Source: Euonymus europaeus (lineage: Eukaryota > Streptophyta > Magnoliopsida > Celastrales > Celastraceae). Taken from it: a stretch of DNA of 64,000 nt. The position numbers were made by a program, and so were the translations under genes. The stretch is from contig OY756964.1 of NCBI GenBank assembly GCA_963580455.1, positions 6,386,001-6,450,000 of the forward strand. Reading direction: 5' to 3'. Positions 32,474 through 46,009 of the stretch are shown here, in pieces. Below the pieces are notes generated by a model. The model made no database searches. It saw only the letters and a list, made by a program, of their open reading frames with translations, and was not told where the DNA came from. Every line of letters begins with the position of its first letter. The first letter of the stretch is position 1.

Positions 32474-35400
32474 TTAACAGAGTTGAAGTATTTTTGTTAC
32501 CAATCCATCTCCCTCATAGGACTGAATAATCTGGGAAGCTAGATCAATGGAGGGAACTGATAAGGTCTGCAGTTGTTTTTCCTCAGAAAAACCCTCCTGC
32601 AATGCTTCTGGATTAACCAATTCTGACTTCCTGGATAATGCATCTGCAACAACATTTTCCACCCCCCTTTTATACTCCACAGCAAATTCGAATCCCAATA
32701 ACTTGCTTAGCCACCTTTGTTGTAAAGGAGTTCCAATCCTTTGCTCCAAGAGATGTTTAAGACTACAATGATCAGTCTTAATTACAAAAGTACTGCCAAG
32801 TAAGTAAGGCCTCCATTTTTGTACTGCTGAAACCAAGGCAAAGAGTTCCTTCTCATATGTGGACATGTTACACAACCTGCCTTTCAGAGCAGCACTGAAA
32901 AAAGCCACTGGATGGCCTTGCTGCATTAACACAGCCCCCACACCACCCCCAGCTGCATCACATTCAATGATGAAAGGCATGGAAAAGTTTGGGAGAGCAA
33001 GTACTGGAGGGTTAGACACTGCTGTTTTGAGGTTCTGGAAAGCTGCATTAGAAGTTTCAGTCCACTTGAAATTGTCCTTCTTTAACAACTCAGTTAGTGG
33101 AGCTGCCAAACCTCCATACCCCTTGATGAATCGTCTGTAATACCCAGTCAACCCCAGAAAACCCCTCAAGGCTTTGACAGTTTTTGGAACCGGCCAATCC
33201 TTAATTGCCTCTATCTTCCTCTCATCAGTCTTCACACCATATTCCCCAATGACATGGCCCAAATAGCCAACTTCCTTCACACCAAAACAACACTTGCTCA
33301 TCTTAACATACAACTTATTTTCTTGTAGTTTTTGAAGCACCAATGCAAGGTGTCTGAGGTGTGTTTGCAAGTCAGGACTATATATAAGGATGTCATCAAA
33401 AAACACTAAAACAAACCTCCTCAAATAAGGTTGAAAAATCACATTCATGAGGCTTTGAAATGTGCTTGGAGCATTAGTCAAGCCAAAAGGCATGACTAGG
33501 AACTCGTAATGTCCTTCATGAGTCCTAAAAGCAGTCTTAGGCACATCCTCCAGCTGAACCCTAATCTGATGGTAGCTTGATCTCAAATCAAGCTTAGAAA
33601 ACACCTTGGCCCCAGATAATTCATCAAACAGTTCCTCCACAATTGGAATGGGAAACCTATCTTTAATGGTGTTCTGGTTAAGGGCTCTATAATCAACACA
33701 CATTCTCCAAGTTCCATCTGCCTTCCTAACCAAGATAACTGGAGATGAAAAAGGGCTTGAACTCCTCTGAATCATGCCACTGGACAGCAACTCATGGACA
33801 ATCTTCTCAATTTCTTCCTTTTGACAATAGGGGTATCGATAAGGCTTAACATTCACTGGAGGGCTTCCTTCTTTTAAGACAATTCTGTGATCACAGTCTC
33901 GAGAAGGAGGTAACCCTTGAGGTACACTGAATACCTCACTGAAACTATCCAACACTGCTTGCAATTCAGGATGAATGGAAGTACTGGTTATATTTTCTGA
34001 AACTCCCAGATTGATCATTTGCAATATCAACCCATGCTTTTCGTTAACTGCCAACTTCTTCAACTCTTTATCATCTATCAGTGACCTGGTTCTTTTACGT
34101 AACCCTTGCAACTTAAAAGGTTTTTGCTCCCACAAAAATTCCATTAATAATGCAGAGAAATCCCATTTCAGCGGACCCAGAGTCTGCAACCACTTTATCC
34201 CCAAAACCACATCACACCCTCCTAGAGTTAAAGCCAACAACTCAGTAATAAACTTCCCTCCTTGAATTTCTAGTTGTACTGGTGTGTATTTTTCCTTGCA
34301 CCACAAGGAATCCCCATTAGCCAGCCTCACTGGTGCAAAGCAATTCAGTGGATTCACAAGACCAGCCTTAGCAGGAATCGATGGATCTACAAAATTATGA
34401 GTTGACCCTGAATCAATAAGAATGACCACTGATTGACCCATCACTGTCCCCAACACCCTCATGGTACAGGGTCCTTGAGCTCCAACTATAGCATGGAAGG
34501 TTATCTCGTGATACTCCTCTTCTAGTCCCTTACCTTTATCAGGTGATTCAATTCCATCTTCCTCTACCCTGGGATTATCAGTAACTCCTCCTTCCTCCAC
34601 ATCCTCACACTCAATCAGAAATAATTTGGGTTTGGCACACCTGTGACCAGGCTTCCACTTAGTGTCACAAAAATAACATAAACCCTGTGCCCTTCTGTCC
34701 ATCATTTCCTTCTCAGTAAGCTTTTGAAAGGGTTTAGTGGGTGGTGATGGGTATGTAATCTGTAAGGGAGTTGGGTTAGATATGGAAGGAATAGGTTTAA
34801 TAGGTAAGGTTGGAGTTGGTAACAAGGCAGGCCTAGGGTCGGTTGGTGTTTGGATGGGGATAGATGGTTTTGGTAGTTTCTTGGCGGCAATTAGGCTCTC
34901 TTCTTGCATCTTAGCCATGCCATAAGCTTCATTTAAGGTCCTGGGTTTCATCATTTTTACTGGCATTCTCACTTCCTCCCTTAGCAACGCAAAGAAGCAG
35001 CTAATCTTATGGGCCTCAGTAAAGTCCTTCACCCTTACTATCAACACCTCAAACTTCCTTTTCAACTCTTCTACAGAACCAGAGTGCTTTAGTTTAAACA
35101 ACTCTTCTATAGGGTCCTCAAACAGACTAGGTCCAAATCTGACCATTAAGGCCGTAGTTAACTCTTCCCAGCTAGTCACACCTCCTGACGCCTCCAGTTC
35201 AGTAAACCATGAATAAGCCGTACCATCAAAGTAATAAGAGGCAATCATTACCTTCTGATGCCCTGGTGTTTTGTAAAAGGTGAAATACTGCACTGCTTTG
35301 TTGATCCAAGCAGCTGGTTCATCGCCAGAAAATCGTGGAAAATCAAATCGAGGGCCACGATAAGATGAATCTCCCTGCCTAGACCTTCCTTCATCCTCAC

Positions 35401-35566
35401 GCACAGAGTTGCTGGAAGTGTCATCCACACTAGCTTTCCCTTTGAGGGTTTGCAACATAGACTGCATCATCGATTCCATACTGGAAAATCGAACATTGAG
35501 GTCATCAATCGCCCTTTGCTGATGCTCCATAGATGTCTGTTCAGCCATTGATCGAGTAACAACCAT
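32474..35566 (-). CDS. Gypsy gag-protease-reverse transcriptase-RNase H ORF, 1030 aa
   Basis: A single open frame. Gag capsid region at about residues 70-230 (for example [17 protein letters not shown]), zinc knuckle [14 protein letters not shown] near residue 300, aspartic protease motif [10 protein letters not shown] near 385, RT with [15 protein letters not shown] and the catalytic FFDDIL, then RNase H starting [13 protein letters not shown]. It ends at a TAA (32474-32476). The reading frame simply continues after that stop for 14 codons into the integrase ORF, so one nonsense codon separates two halves of what is normally one polyprotein of about 1450-1490 residues. Confidence 0.95.
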   Translation of the reverse strand: MVVTRSMAEQTSMEHQQRAIDDLNVRFSSMESMMQSMLQTLKGKASVDDTSSNSVREDEGRSRQGDSSYRGPRFDFPRFSGDEPAAWINKAVQYFTFYKTPGHQKVMIASYYFDGTAYSWFTELEASGGVTSWEELTTALMVRFGPSLFEDPIEELFKLKHSGSVEELKRKFEVLIVRVKDFTEAHKISCFFALLREEVRMPVKMMKPRTLNEAYGMAKMQEESLIAAKKLPKPSIPIQTPTDPRPALLPTPTLPIKPIPSISNPTPLQITYPSPPTKPFQKLTEKEMMDRRAQGLCYFCDTKWKPGHRCAKPKLFLIECEDVEEGGVTDNPRVEEDGIESPDKGKGLEEEYHEITFHAIVGAQGPCTMRVLGTVMGQSVVILIDSGSTHNFVDPSIPAKAGLVNPLNCFAPVRLANGDSLWCKEKYTPVQLEIQGGKFITELLALTLGGCDVVLGIKWLQTLGPLKWDFSALLMEFLWEQKPFKLQGLRKRTRSLIDDKELKKLAVNEKHGLILQMINLGVSENITSTSIHPELQAVLDSFSEVFSVPQGLPPSRDCDHRIVLKEGSPPVNVKPYRYPYCQKEEIEKIVHELLSSGMIQRSSSPFSSPVILVRKADGTWRMCVDYRALNQNTIKDRFPIPIVEELFDELSGAKVFSKLDLRSSYHQIRVQLEDVPKTAFRTHEGHYEFLVMPFGLTNAPSTFQSLMNVIFQPYLRRFVLVFFDDILIYSPDLQTHLRHLALVLQKLQENKLYVKMSKCCFGVKEVGYLGHVIGEYGVKTDERKIEAIKDWPVPKTVKALRGFLGLTGYYRRFIKGYGGLAAPLTELLKKDNFKWTETSNAAFQNLKTAVSNPPVLALPNFSMPFIIECDAAGGGVGAVLMQQGHPVAFFSAALKGRLCNMSTYEKELFALVSAVQKWRPYLLGSTFVIKTDHCSLKHLLEQRIGTPLQQRWLSKLLGFEFAVEYKRGVENVVADALSRKSELVNPEALQEGFSEEKQLQTLSVPSIDLASQIIQSYEGDGLVTKILQLC

Positions 35567-35580
35567 ACGAGACCCGAGTT

Positions 35581-35594
35581 GGCTTCGATACCAA
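35581..35594 (-). other. Primer binding site of the gypsy element
   Basis: Minus strand TTGGTATCGAAGCC starts two bases after the 5' LTR and resembles the initiator-tRNA-Met complementary site TGGTATCAGAGC of plant LTR elements. Confidence 0.8.
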
Positions 35595-35596
35595 TT

Positions 35597-35936
35597 TGTT
35601 ACACAGCTCAGGCAGGATCACGTAAATGGCACTGTCCGTTTAGAGATGGACTTCTCCAGAAAGATGCAGAGTGAGCAGAGAGAGGGAGACGAAGAGGAAA
35701 AGTGAGAGAGAGAGTATTGGTTTAACTTTTTCATATCATTCCACTATCTTTCTGCTGCATATAACATGTATTGGTGCTCAAGGACAGTACACGTGGCCAC
35801 TAATCCTGATTACAATACTACTGCATCTAAAAACGACGCCGTGCTCATAATGCACTTAATTTACCCTAAGCTAAGCTACGTAAGTAATAATTAAAACATG
35901 CATAATTAATGACTCCATGCAAATTGGGCTATAACA
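35597..35936 (-). repeat. 5' LTR of the gypsy element
   Basis: 340 bp, TG..CA ends, one mismatch with the partner LTR at 30757-31096. It should carry the element's promoter. Confidence 0.96.
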
Positions 35937-35941
35937 ATTAG

Positions 35942-36010
35942 TATTCCGAGACTTCATATATCCGTTTTACCGCTTGTTCGACCTTCGTTTGCGTACTCTG
36001 GTGATTTATA
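35942..36010 (-). pseudogene. Upstream piece of the PRK-type kinase fragment
   Basis: Minus strand reads KIAYKSPEYANEGRTSGKTDI, then a TGA at 35954-35956 at the position of the conserved Trp, then SLGILI, which continues in frame into 30756. This matches the activation-segment/APE-equivalent and subdomain IX region of pollen receptor-like kinases. Upstream (above about 36010) similarity stops and V-ATPase intron sequence on the other strand follows, so the kinase fragment breaks here. Confidence 0.75.
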
Positions 36011-39000
36011 AGCAATTTTGTAGCAATAATCAATAATGATTGTTCTGTTTATTTTTATGTCGATTCCAAGTCGATTAATTTTGGTTGCAGATGAAGGAGA
36101 TCTTGTTACTGGTGGAGATCTGTATGCTGTAAGTTTATTGATGCCATTTTTTTTAAGAATGACTGAAAATGTAAGTTTGAATTGCATCTGTTCATTCTGT
36201 GACTTTGGTTCTCATCTAAGCTCTTGAATGAATTTCTATGCAGACCGTCTTTGAGAATAGTCTAATGGAACACCATGTTGCCCTCCCACTTGATTCCATG
36301 GGAAAAATCAGTTACATTGCTCCTGCTGGTCAATATTCATTGAAGGTTTTTCTTTCTAACAAACTTTAATTCCATTTCGATGATCCTGAGATGTATATGT
36401 TCTCTTTATTATGACTTGTCATGTCAAATATGTGTGTTGCAAAAACTAATCTCTGAAACTGCCAAACTCGAGATGTTGGCTTTGCCTAACGCTTAGAGAT
36501 TATCCAACATTATAATACACTAGTCTTTCTTTTGATTTGTGTATGAATTTTTCTGTAACTCATGCATTCATGTTTTCATAAATTCAGGATACTGTGTTAG
36601 AGCTTGAGTTTCAGGGGGTCAAAAAACAGTTTACGATGCTTCAGGTTTGAATTTTCATTCTCTTGCATTCTTATCATTTCGGGCATTTCAGCATGTACTT
36701 GGTGGCAAGAACTGTTGGGTAGTAAAATTTTTGATGTTTTTCTCATTTTGCAGTCTTGGCCTGTGCGTACACCTAGGCCTGTCGCAACCAAGCTCTCTGC
36801 TGATACCCCACTGCTTACTGGGCAGGTATTCGCAGTGCCTTTTTTTGAGTTCTGGATTCTGGGGAGAGTGTGAAACCAAAAGTACAGTTTCCCATGAAAG
36901 AAGCTGTCACATCGAGTCTCTTTGTGTATCGTTATATTTACCAGTTTTCTTCATGGTTAGCATTGATTTCTTCATTTGGTCTCAGCGTGTCCTCGATGCT
37001 CTTTTCCCCTCTGTTCTTGGTGGGACTTGTGCCATACCTGGTGCGTTTGGTTGTGGCAAAACTGTCATTAGTCAGGCTCTTTCCAAGGTGGATATATCTT
37101 CCTTGCGGGTTTCCTTGAATTACTTTCTTTTGGTTGTGTTACGATTATTTATGTTATGTTACTCGTGCAGTACTCAAACTCAGACACTGTTGTTTATGTT
37201 GGCTGTGGGGAGCGAGGAAATGAAATGGCAGAGGTTTGCATTTCTCTATGTTCATTGTTACCTGCAATTTTTATTTAATACAAAATTTTCATTATTGGTA
37301 AAATAAACAATTCAGGTGCTTATGGATTTTCCTCAACTGACAATGACACTGCCTGATGGCCGGGAAGAATCTGTCATGAAGTGCACGACTCTTGTTGCAA
37401 ACACATCTAATATGCCGGTGGCTGCTCGTGAGACATCAATTTATACAGGTGAATCATATAGCATTGTTTTTTATTTGTGGTTTAATATTTATTGAATACT
37501 TGGCTGACGAATGAAGGTTTAATATTTGGCTGATGAGTAATTTTATAATGAAGTTTATTGTATCCTTGGCTTGATTTTTTTCGTTGGTAATTTGGTTGGC
37601 TGACACAAATATCCAAGGTCATTTTTTGTGTCTGTGGATACCAGCTTTATTATTTCATTTTGGAAAGTTTATAATTTGATAATAACACGTCGTCATTATG
37701 TATAATGTTGAAAATGAATTTTTTTGTTGACACGTATTATTGTTTCCTGCCGTTATCAAGAGTTCAATTATAATTTGATATTAAGACCTTGTCATTATAT
37801 ATAATGTTGGAAGGGTGTTGTTTCCTGCTGTTATGAAGAATTCAATTGCAATAATCAACTTTAGTCAATAATTATATGAACCCCATGTCTTACATAAGCA
37901 AATAAAAATATGCACTTAATGAGTTTTGTAGAAGTAGGCCATTTTTCAGAAGGTCATTTAGGTTTCTGGATGTGAAAGGAATTAGTGTCCCATTCGTACA
38001 TATATTCTTGTGAAGCATCAATTGGCTCTTGTTTGCTTAGGGATGAGGATCATAATCTGCGAATTATTTTTTCAGGCATTCGTGATTTATCAGTTAGAAG
38101 TTCTTGAAACTTTGCCATGTATCTATGTAATTAGTGTGCATTAATGTTTTCCCTGGGAAAACTATTATTAAATTGAATGTTTTTTGGCTAATATTTATTC
38201 ACTCATATTGTGATTGGTGAAGTGAGTTGTGTTGTGGTGAAGGCCTTGTACTCGTGCTCTTCATTTTATGTGACGAAAATTTTCAGGAATTACTATTGCT
38301 GAATACTTTAGAGACATGGGCTACAATGTGAGCATGATGGCAGATTCAACATCCCGTTGGGCTGAAGCACTGCGTGAAATTTCTGGACGGCTGGTTAGTA
38401 CATCTTCTAGTTTTAGTTTGTGCGCTCAGAAATTTATCTTGACAAATTTTCATTGATATTATTTTAGATGGCATAATTTTGGTGCGTAAATTTCATGCTT
38501 TTCTTTGTGAACTCTTTCCTTTTGAAAGTGCGTAAACCTTGGATAGTAAAGAGGGGCAAGTGGTGAAGTTACTTATCTGATATAGTAAAATAAACAACAC
38601 ACGTGCACAAAGCTCCTTACTCTCGTAGTGGGCGCGGTCGGGGATAGGCAAAATGTATGCGGACCTTAACGCCTTTGGTGAGGCTGTTATAAGTGAAAAT
38701 GATGCAAGAGCATCATACTGTGGTTGAACAAGAAATCCACCAGTTAGGGTTTGGTTGGTTGTTGGTTGAGAATTGGACTGCTTGTTGTGGATTTTGTCAG
38801 AGGTGGAGAGGGAGATTTGTGAAGCCATTCATATACCCACAAGTCAAATCACTAAATTTTATAAAGCCGAAAAAATCCAACACCTGCAATTTTCGGTACG
38901 GATCTGTCAAGCAAGCTGACTACTGATTCTTTGAGAATAACTGAATAAGAATAGGCATCCAGCTGAGTACCAGCCAAATATTCGCTTAATTAGAAGTACG

Positions 39001-39101
39001 CCACTCTCTGAATTACGAACTTCGTATTATTGAAGATTAATGAACAAATCATATATTATATCATTAGTCATTAGTTGACATATAACTAATAGGCTAATAG
39101 C

Positions 39102-39142
39102 TAATAAGATATTTTTGTTCTCACTAATAAGAACAAAAATAT
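39102..39142. repeat. Small hairpin in a VHA-A intron
   Basis: ATATTTTTGTTC (39109-39120) and GAACAAAAATAT (39131-39142) form a perfect 12-bp stem with a 10-base loop. Surrounding AT-rich inverted similarity suggests a short MITE remnant. Confidence 0.6.
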
Positions 39143-39700
39143 TAACTTATTATGAATCTTCGCTCATGCTCCCCCTCCCCTCTCAATTTCCTTCTTCACT
39201 CCCAATTTGTTTCTATTATACGTGAATCATCCGTTTATATTTCCTGGTAGCATAGGGAGAAAGCCCATAAAGGGAACAAAACGGAACAGAACACAGGAAA
39301 AACCCTAAAAATCAAAGACCCAAGAATCATGATTTTCTTCTAATGAGAATACGTTGAAAGCTTAAGTTGATCTTCTCAAAGAAGACGACGTTGGTGTGTG
39401 CCTTATATTTTGTTCCTCCCTGACCCAGCCTTTTCTACACTACACATGCACACACTGAATGCAACCCTCAAGCTTCCAAAGTTGACTGAGACATGACTGT
39501 TTCCTTTTATCTTATTTTCGACTCCATAAACGTCTGATTTGATGATGCTACAAGTTCTATATTATGGGAGTACAAAAAGGATTAACTGGAAGCAGCATAA
39601 ATTGTCTGCCTGTATGAATACATTTAGGAAAGGTGTCGGCAAGCCAGCTTGCCTCGCTAACTTTATATGTAAGTATTGACTATTGTATATTGATTGATAT

Positions 39701-39701
<1 letters not shown>

Positions 39702-39730
<29 letters not shown>
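39702..39730. repeat. (TA)n microsatellite
   Basis: Alternating TA run within the 1.7-kb intron of the VHA-A locus. Confidence 0.85.
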
Positions 39731-39733
<3 letters not shown>

Positions 39734-40535
39734 TTTTGATGATTAGTATCACCATGAAGTGATAGCCCTCGAACATTTTACTTAAAAATTATTTGCTAAT
39801 AAATAGAATGCTTATGTCGTACTGTTGATTAAGGTATAGTGGAGGCTCAATTCTGAGGTGGGTCTGGTGAGAACTGAGAATTATTAATTAAGGATTATCT
39901 TTCAGTGATTGTCACCATTTTTCCCTCATTTGATTGTTTAAAAATACATTTCACCTAGGTGAATTTCATTTCATAAAAGGAGCTGCTTGGCCATATAAAT
40001 TTTCTTCTGCTAGCTACATTTCCTTAAATAGTTTAGTTAAAAGGTACGATTGTACAACTCTGATGACATTTTTCTTAATGTTTATTGCAGGCAGAAATGC
40101 CTGCTGATAGTGGATACCTTGCTTATCTGACAGCACGTCTAGCATCATTTTACGAACTTGCTGGTAAAGTAAAATGTCTTGGTGGACCAGAACGTACTGG
40201 TAGTGTCACAATTGTTGGTGCTGTTTCCCCACCTGGTGGAGATTTTTCTGATCCTGTGACATCTGCCACCCTCAGCATTGTTCAGGTAAATATGAATTAT
40301 TGATTTGTTTATATATCGTTTCTGTTGTTGAGGCAAGTCAGAAGGTTTTCATTTCTTTTATGCTTTTGGGCCATACCGTCATAGCATGGTTTGCTTTCAT
40401 ATTTAGTTTGTCGTTTCCTTCCTCTGTGATTTGCCCTGATCAAGGTTCCACAATTTGATTCGCACACTGATATATTTCTCTTGAAAGAAAAAATAGAAAC
40501 ATAGCTCACTGACCAAATGCCGGTTCTTTTTTTAA

Positions 40536-40673
<138 letters not shown>

Positions 40674-43142
40674 TAGTCTGTTAATTCCACTCATCTGTGT
40701 ATGATAACCCACAAATAATTTCACATGGTTAAAAAATTATCCTAGTACCGCCATTGGCACCATGATCTCAAGCCCTTCAGCCTGGTTACCATGGAACAAG
40801 AAAAAGCTGGCACAAACAGGACTACATTCATCCGGGTTCATGCTCACATAGCAGAGTGAAAATAATGAAAAACAGATCAAACCATCAAATTTCTGTTACA
40901 AATGCTGCCACACAAACGGAATCCCTTGTATGAGGGCTAATGCTTCCACTCTTTTTACAGTCAATTTGGATTTAAATTCATATAACAATATGACTTAGTG
41001 GGGAGCCGGCTGTGGCTGCTTCATTTAAAGTTTAAATCTTTGAACCCCTCTTGTCTCTAATCACCCCCTCCCTATGGGCAGGGGAGGAGATATGGTACCT
41101 TTTTGTATTCGATACCAGTTGAAAGAAGCTTTTTTGGTGGTTGTCCCTGCCTATAGATTTTCCAGGCTATCAATTCCTTCTTCACTGAAGAGTTTGTGAC
41201 TCAACAAAATGCATAAGAAAGAGTCCTCAACAAGGAATCTTCCATGGATATTTTCGTAGATAGTTGCTTTTAGTGTTTTAGGTTTTGGAGTTCATCTTTC
41301 TCAGGGAATGTTTTGATCATATGAATCTCTCTCCCTTGTAATATGTTTGGGTTGCACCCTCTTGGCGCTTGAATGATTTTTTTGTATATTCAAAAAAATG
41401 TCTGGTATTTGATTTTCTTCTGTTTCCAGGACAAAGGCCCGTGAGATGCTGCAGAGAGAGGATGACATGAATGACATTGTGCAAGTATGCCTCCTGGGTC
41501 TTGATATTTATAGAAAATTACCGGTGTTAAAATGTCTAAGAAAGATGAAAAAACTGTTTAGTGTTTCTTCAATGCTCTGCTGCTTCAATAACTTGGGTCA
41601 AAGTGTATTTTACCCAAGCAGCAGGGTTTGGTGGGGTTGGATTTTTTTTTGGGTGAGGCAATAAATTTGACTATTGATTGGGCATCTTCTTCACTTTGAT
41701 GTACTTCATGTGTACAATGGTATGCTGTTATCTTTTATGCTACAATAACAGCTATTAGTATAAAAGGGCTTTTTGGTACTTAAATTTGGCCAGACTATGT
41801 CTGGCTTCCTCTTTGTTATTTTTTTGACAATATCAAAATTAATTTGAATTTAAATGTCTGATGTTATTGCTGTTTGGATACTGCAGCTTGTAGGAAAAGA
41901 TGCTTTAGCCGAACAAGACAAGATCACACTGGAAACAGCAAAACTTTTAAGGGAGGATTATCTTGCTCAGAATGCATTTACGCCGTGAGTTCCAGTTTCA
42001 GTTTGGTCTCTTTAGAAGTTAACATTGTGCAAATCACCAATTAATTTATGGGTACTTGGGTTCTAATTTCCTCATGGTTTTGGTTGCATTGCTGCACATA
42101 TATGACAAGTTTTGCCCCTTCTACAAGTCTGTGTGGATGATGCGCAATATAATCCATTTCTATAATTTGGCCAACCAGGTAGGTTATAACTTTCCCGCCC
42201 TTTCATTCTTTAGCCTTTTCAATCTTTCACAATGTGCATTCTTTTGTGAGTTTGTTGAGGTGCATTTGATCCATATTTTCTCCTTCCGGACTTGTGTGTT
42301 TCCAGTAGTTATGTTGACACTAAGTGTCCTTGTAACGCGTTCGTTCCTTGAAAGATGGTGGAAAATATTTCCTTTCATTCATGATTTTTTTTCTTGAGAA
42401 TTAATAGAGCCCTCTTTGAAATTTATCCCTCATGGTGAATTATGGGAAGTTACAGCACTTGTGAGGTTGGGGAGTTTCTTGTTTTTATTGATGATGTTAT
42501 TATAAAAAGATCAATGGATCTCTATGGGTTTTCATGACCATGACATCAGCTATGAGATTTGATAATACTTTCATAACTTAAACTCATAAGAGTTCGATAA
42601 TATTTTGTAGGAGAGTGTGTGTATAATCTTTGTTTCACCACTTAACATTGTGTTCCTGTGTTTTATGGGCCCATAGGGAGCTTTACTCTTCTTGGCTTGA
42701 AAATAATGTCTTGACATTATCAGTAAGATGGAATTCAATGAGCAAGTGTCTTTTTGGTCTTGGATATTGGATTTAACAAGCTATGTAATATTATAATCTG
42801 CAGGCAACTGAGAGACCAGCTGGTATGGATGGTCAGAAGATAACTTACACCCTTATCAAGCATCGTCTTGGAGATCTCTTTTATCGTTTAGTGTAAGTAA
42901 AAATCAGTGTCTTAACGTATAGTGTACTTGCCAAACGACATTATACAACACACAGGCACTTGTCCACTCCCAATCTCATGCATTTGATGAATGGTGTCAC
43001 AAATCCTCTGCTTCACTGGTATTGCAGGTCTCAGAAATTTGAGGATCCGGCAGAAGGGAAAGAAGCTCTTGCAGAAAAATTCCAGAAGTTGCACGAGGAC
43101 TTGACTGCTGGTTTCCGTGCCCTGGAGGATGAGACCCGATAA

Positions 43143-44050
43143 TTAGAAGTAGTGATGCTTTTTTCATAGTAATTTTTTTGCAGTACTGAGCCTCGGGGTA
43201 GTGGCACTTGGTTTCCATCTTTCAGCGTTTGTAAAAACTGGAACTTGTTGGTAGATTTGCGCCGCACGGGTCATTGTTTGATCCTTAAAATCAATTGAGG
43301 TATCTCTTAAAGATCTTCAGTTCCATCAACTGCCATAGCAACAGAGTGCATCATTTCTATTTATGTATTTATTATAAAATAAAGAAACCTCTATTAACCT
43401 TGAATTGTGTAAGAAATCGTATCAAGTTTTACATCCTCAGAAGTCGCATTTGTTTGGTTGTACTGGTGTTGGTCTCTCTTCTATTACATTGCCTGTAGTT
43501 TCAAATGGCAAAATTGTGCGGTGGTAGAAACAAACTTACCGACAGTATTGTGCATTTAATTCGAGTTATCTTTTTTATAGAATGTTTGGTACGTCCTTTG
43601 ACTAAGTAGTGGTAATGATGATTACACCACTTTATTTACCAATCTAAAATGTTGCCTGACTTTATTTGACAAATTACATTTTAACTAAAATATAATTATT
43701 TTAATTTTTAATAATCATAATATATTGTAAAAGTATTATAGCATCATATTTAATAATAAAAATATATGTAATAATATGTTGTATTTTAATTTTAAATCAT
43801 AAAAAATGGTATCTTTATCATAATTTGTTTATCAAGATAGACAAACACATTAGAGAGTATTTCGATCAATAAATATTTCATTTCAATTCCATTCCAACAG
43901 ATATATCACGACGGTTTTTACAGCGGATTTTGAAAAAAAATAAATGTTTTTGAAAATCCGTGCGACAACCACAACAATATCTACCGTCGCAGATAAAACC
44001 ACTACGATTTGGTCATCGGAATATAAAAGGTAAGGATAAGTTCAAAAAAA
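43143..44050. other. VHA-A 3' flank and AT-rich spacer
   Basis: The first few hundred bases are the former 3' UTR of VHA-A. At 43930-43982 there is an inverted repeat (GCGGATTTTGAAAA ... TTGAAAATCCGTGC) next to CGACGG motifs, a wording often seen in CACTA-like subterminal repeats; not enough is present to call an element. Confidence 0.4.
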
Positions 44051-44059
44051 AGAAAAAAA

Positions 44060-46009
44060 AATATATGCAAAAGTGAAGCTTTAACTTCACTTTCACGCCA
44101 CTTCTCATTTCTTCCCATTTCTTCCCATTCCTCTACCTTTGTTTCTCAAACAACTAGATCAACCTCTCCAACAATACTCCTTCCATCATTCCAAGTCAAA
44201 AATCATCACTCAATTTGTTCATCTTCAAAGCTTTTCAAGGTAAAAATTAGAAAAATCTCAACTTATTTTCTTGGATTTCTTCTTTTATGTAACCCAACTT
44301 TTCTCTTATTTTTGTTGAAGATTCTTGTCACCAGAACACCAACCAAGCTTGATTCAAAGATCTTTACCTAACTTCCATAACTATTAGGTAAGGAATTGTA
44401 ACAAATTTCAAGTATTTCAACACTTTACAAAAAAAATCTAGGTTTTTTTTAGGGAATTTAGGAATTCCGAAAATTAAGATTAATTCTTTGTTTTTAGCAA
44501 TTTATTTAGGCTTATATTGTGTTGAATTGTTGGGTTTAGGTGGGAATTTAGAAAATCCAAAGGGGGATTTGCTCTTGAAGTAGAAATTGGGAAAAAAAAG
44601 GGGAAGATTTTCCTAGGCTAAAATTGTTAAGTGAAGATTAGGTTAGTTTGAAACAAAAATATGTATTGAGGTTTTGATATCTATTTTCTGTATTAGAATG
44701 CTAGACTTTCATTTTGGAGAATTGAGGGATGGTAGAATATAGAATTTTTGAGATTGGGATATTGAAAGTTCGAACTTATGGAATTAAATTGAGTTTATTT
44801 CTATTAAATAGGTTAGTGAATTCACTTGGAAGAAACTTGAATCGGTGATAGAGATTGTGCATTATCGACAAGAGGTAGGGATTTCTCCTTCTTTGGGTTA
44901 AATTTTTCTCGTTCCTTAAAAGCCTTAAAGTGGCTTCCTCGAAATCTTCTATATTGCATTAATTGTTATAAACTCATTTGGGCTACTCTTGATTGTTCCA
45001 AGGGAGCCAAACCCGTTACATGATTCATTGTATGACCTTTTCTTTGATTGTTTTATTAAATTTGTATATATGCATTTACCCCTGAACGTGTTGAGTTCGA
45101 TTGACACGTATTTGGATCTTCATGTGATGTGCTTATGTGATATAACATTTAAATGGTTTTTAATGTGCATTTAGTGGCATGATGGGACACCGGGCAAGGG
45201 GCTCTGGTGTCTCCATGTTAGGAGTGATGACTCGGGGTTGAGAATTTTATTATGGTATGAAGGTAGAAAATAGAAATGTGCGGCGAATTTACACCTTCTT
45301 CATGGATTTACCGTGCAGACCGATATACGGTGCCGGTTAATATGAAGTAGGGTACGGGTGTGGGAGCGATCCACAACCCTTCGGAGTCATGGGATGGGTG
45401 TTCGGAGGTTCGGATGGGTGTACGGAGACATTTTTCTACATAGCATTCTGATGCATTCATTCCGTTCTTCATATTTCCGCCTTGTTTAATACTCCTATTT
45501 GATATCCCTACTGAGCATTCGGCTCACCCTATTTATTCTTTCCTTTTCAGGTGAGCCATCCACTAGTACAGATCCTCCAGATCAGCAGAACGAGGCGTGA
45601 TTGTGGTGGCCCGACTTAGAAGAGGCATCTTGAGGTGCATTTAGGTGTTTGTTTCCTTCTATTTGTGTTATGTTTTTTTTTGTTATGCCGAGTAGTTGGA
45701 TACTTGTGTTGTTGTGGCTATTTTGGAAGGGCCAGGAGAGGACTCCGTGTGATCGGGACTCCTGTGCCATATATATATGCATGTGAGTGTTGTAGAACCC
45801 CTGAGGGGCTTTTATTGTGGAGGATGTATGTAGTTGCTGGATTGGATATAGAAGTGCATTTTTTTATATTTTGTGCAGGGTGGCATTCCTCAATTTATGG
45901 AGAGATGCTGCCGAAATTTTATTGGAATGTACGTCGCTTTGTGTTGTGTCTGGGGTGCGGGTGGGTTGTTATGTCGTTTAGCTCACGCTTCTCGGGTCGG
46001 GGCGTGACA
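44060..46009 (+). mobile_element. Probable solo or truncated LTR of a Ty3/gypsy element
   Basis: The 3' end reads CGGGTCGGGGCGTGACA, the wording of many plant Tekay/Del-type gypsy LTR termini. Internal landmarks are TGAGCATTCGGCTCACCC (about 45512) and TTTTCAGGTGAGC (about 45545), also common in such LTRs. Coding regions are absent. The 5' border is uncertain: I chose about 44060, after an ATATAAAAGG TATA-like string, but no clean TG start or 5-bp duplication could be fixed. Confidence 0.5.

Larger units (their letters stand above)
30757..35936 (-). mobile_element. Young Ty3/gypsy (chromovirus-like) LTR retrotransposon, 5180 bp
   Basis: Two 340-bp LTRs differ by a single base (T at about 30994, C at 35834), flank a gag-pol region, and are bordered by 5-bp duplications ATTAG (30752-30756 and 35937-35941). 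The order gag, protease, RT, RNase H, integrase is that of Ty3/gypsy; the C-terminal chromo-like end and the CCHC spacing suggest a chromovirus. The one-mismatch LTR pair indicates recent insertion. It landed inside the receptor-kinase fragment, in the same orientation as that fragment. Confidence 0.96.

Noticed and set aside
36647..37306. 219-codon plus-strand open frame
   Set aside because: It runs through VHA-A exons and introns mostly in a non-coding frame; the real signal is the spliced VHA-A exons.
38580..38700. SINE-like wording GGGATAGGCAAAATGTATGCGG in a VHA-A intron
   Set aside because: It resembles the tRNA-unrelated part of plant SINEs, but without promoter boxes or flanking duplications I cannot support it.
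43890..44020. CACTA-type transposon terminus
   Set aside because: CGACGG motifs and a short hairpin are present, but there is no CACTA end, no 3-bp duplication and no partner terminus.
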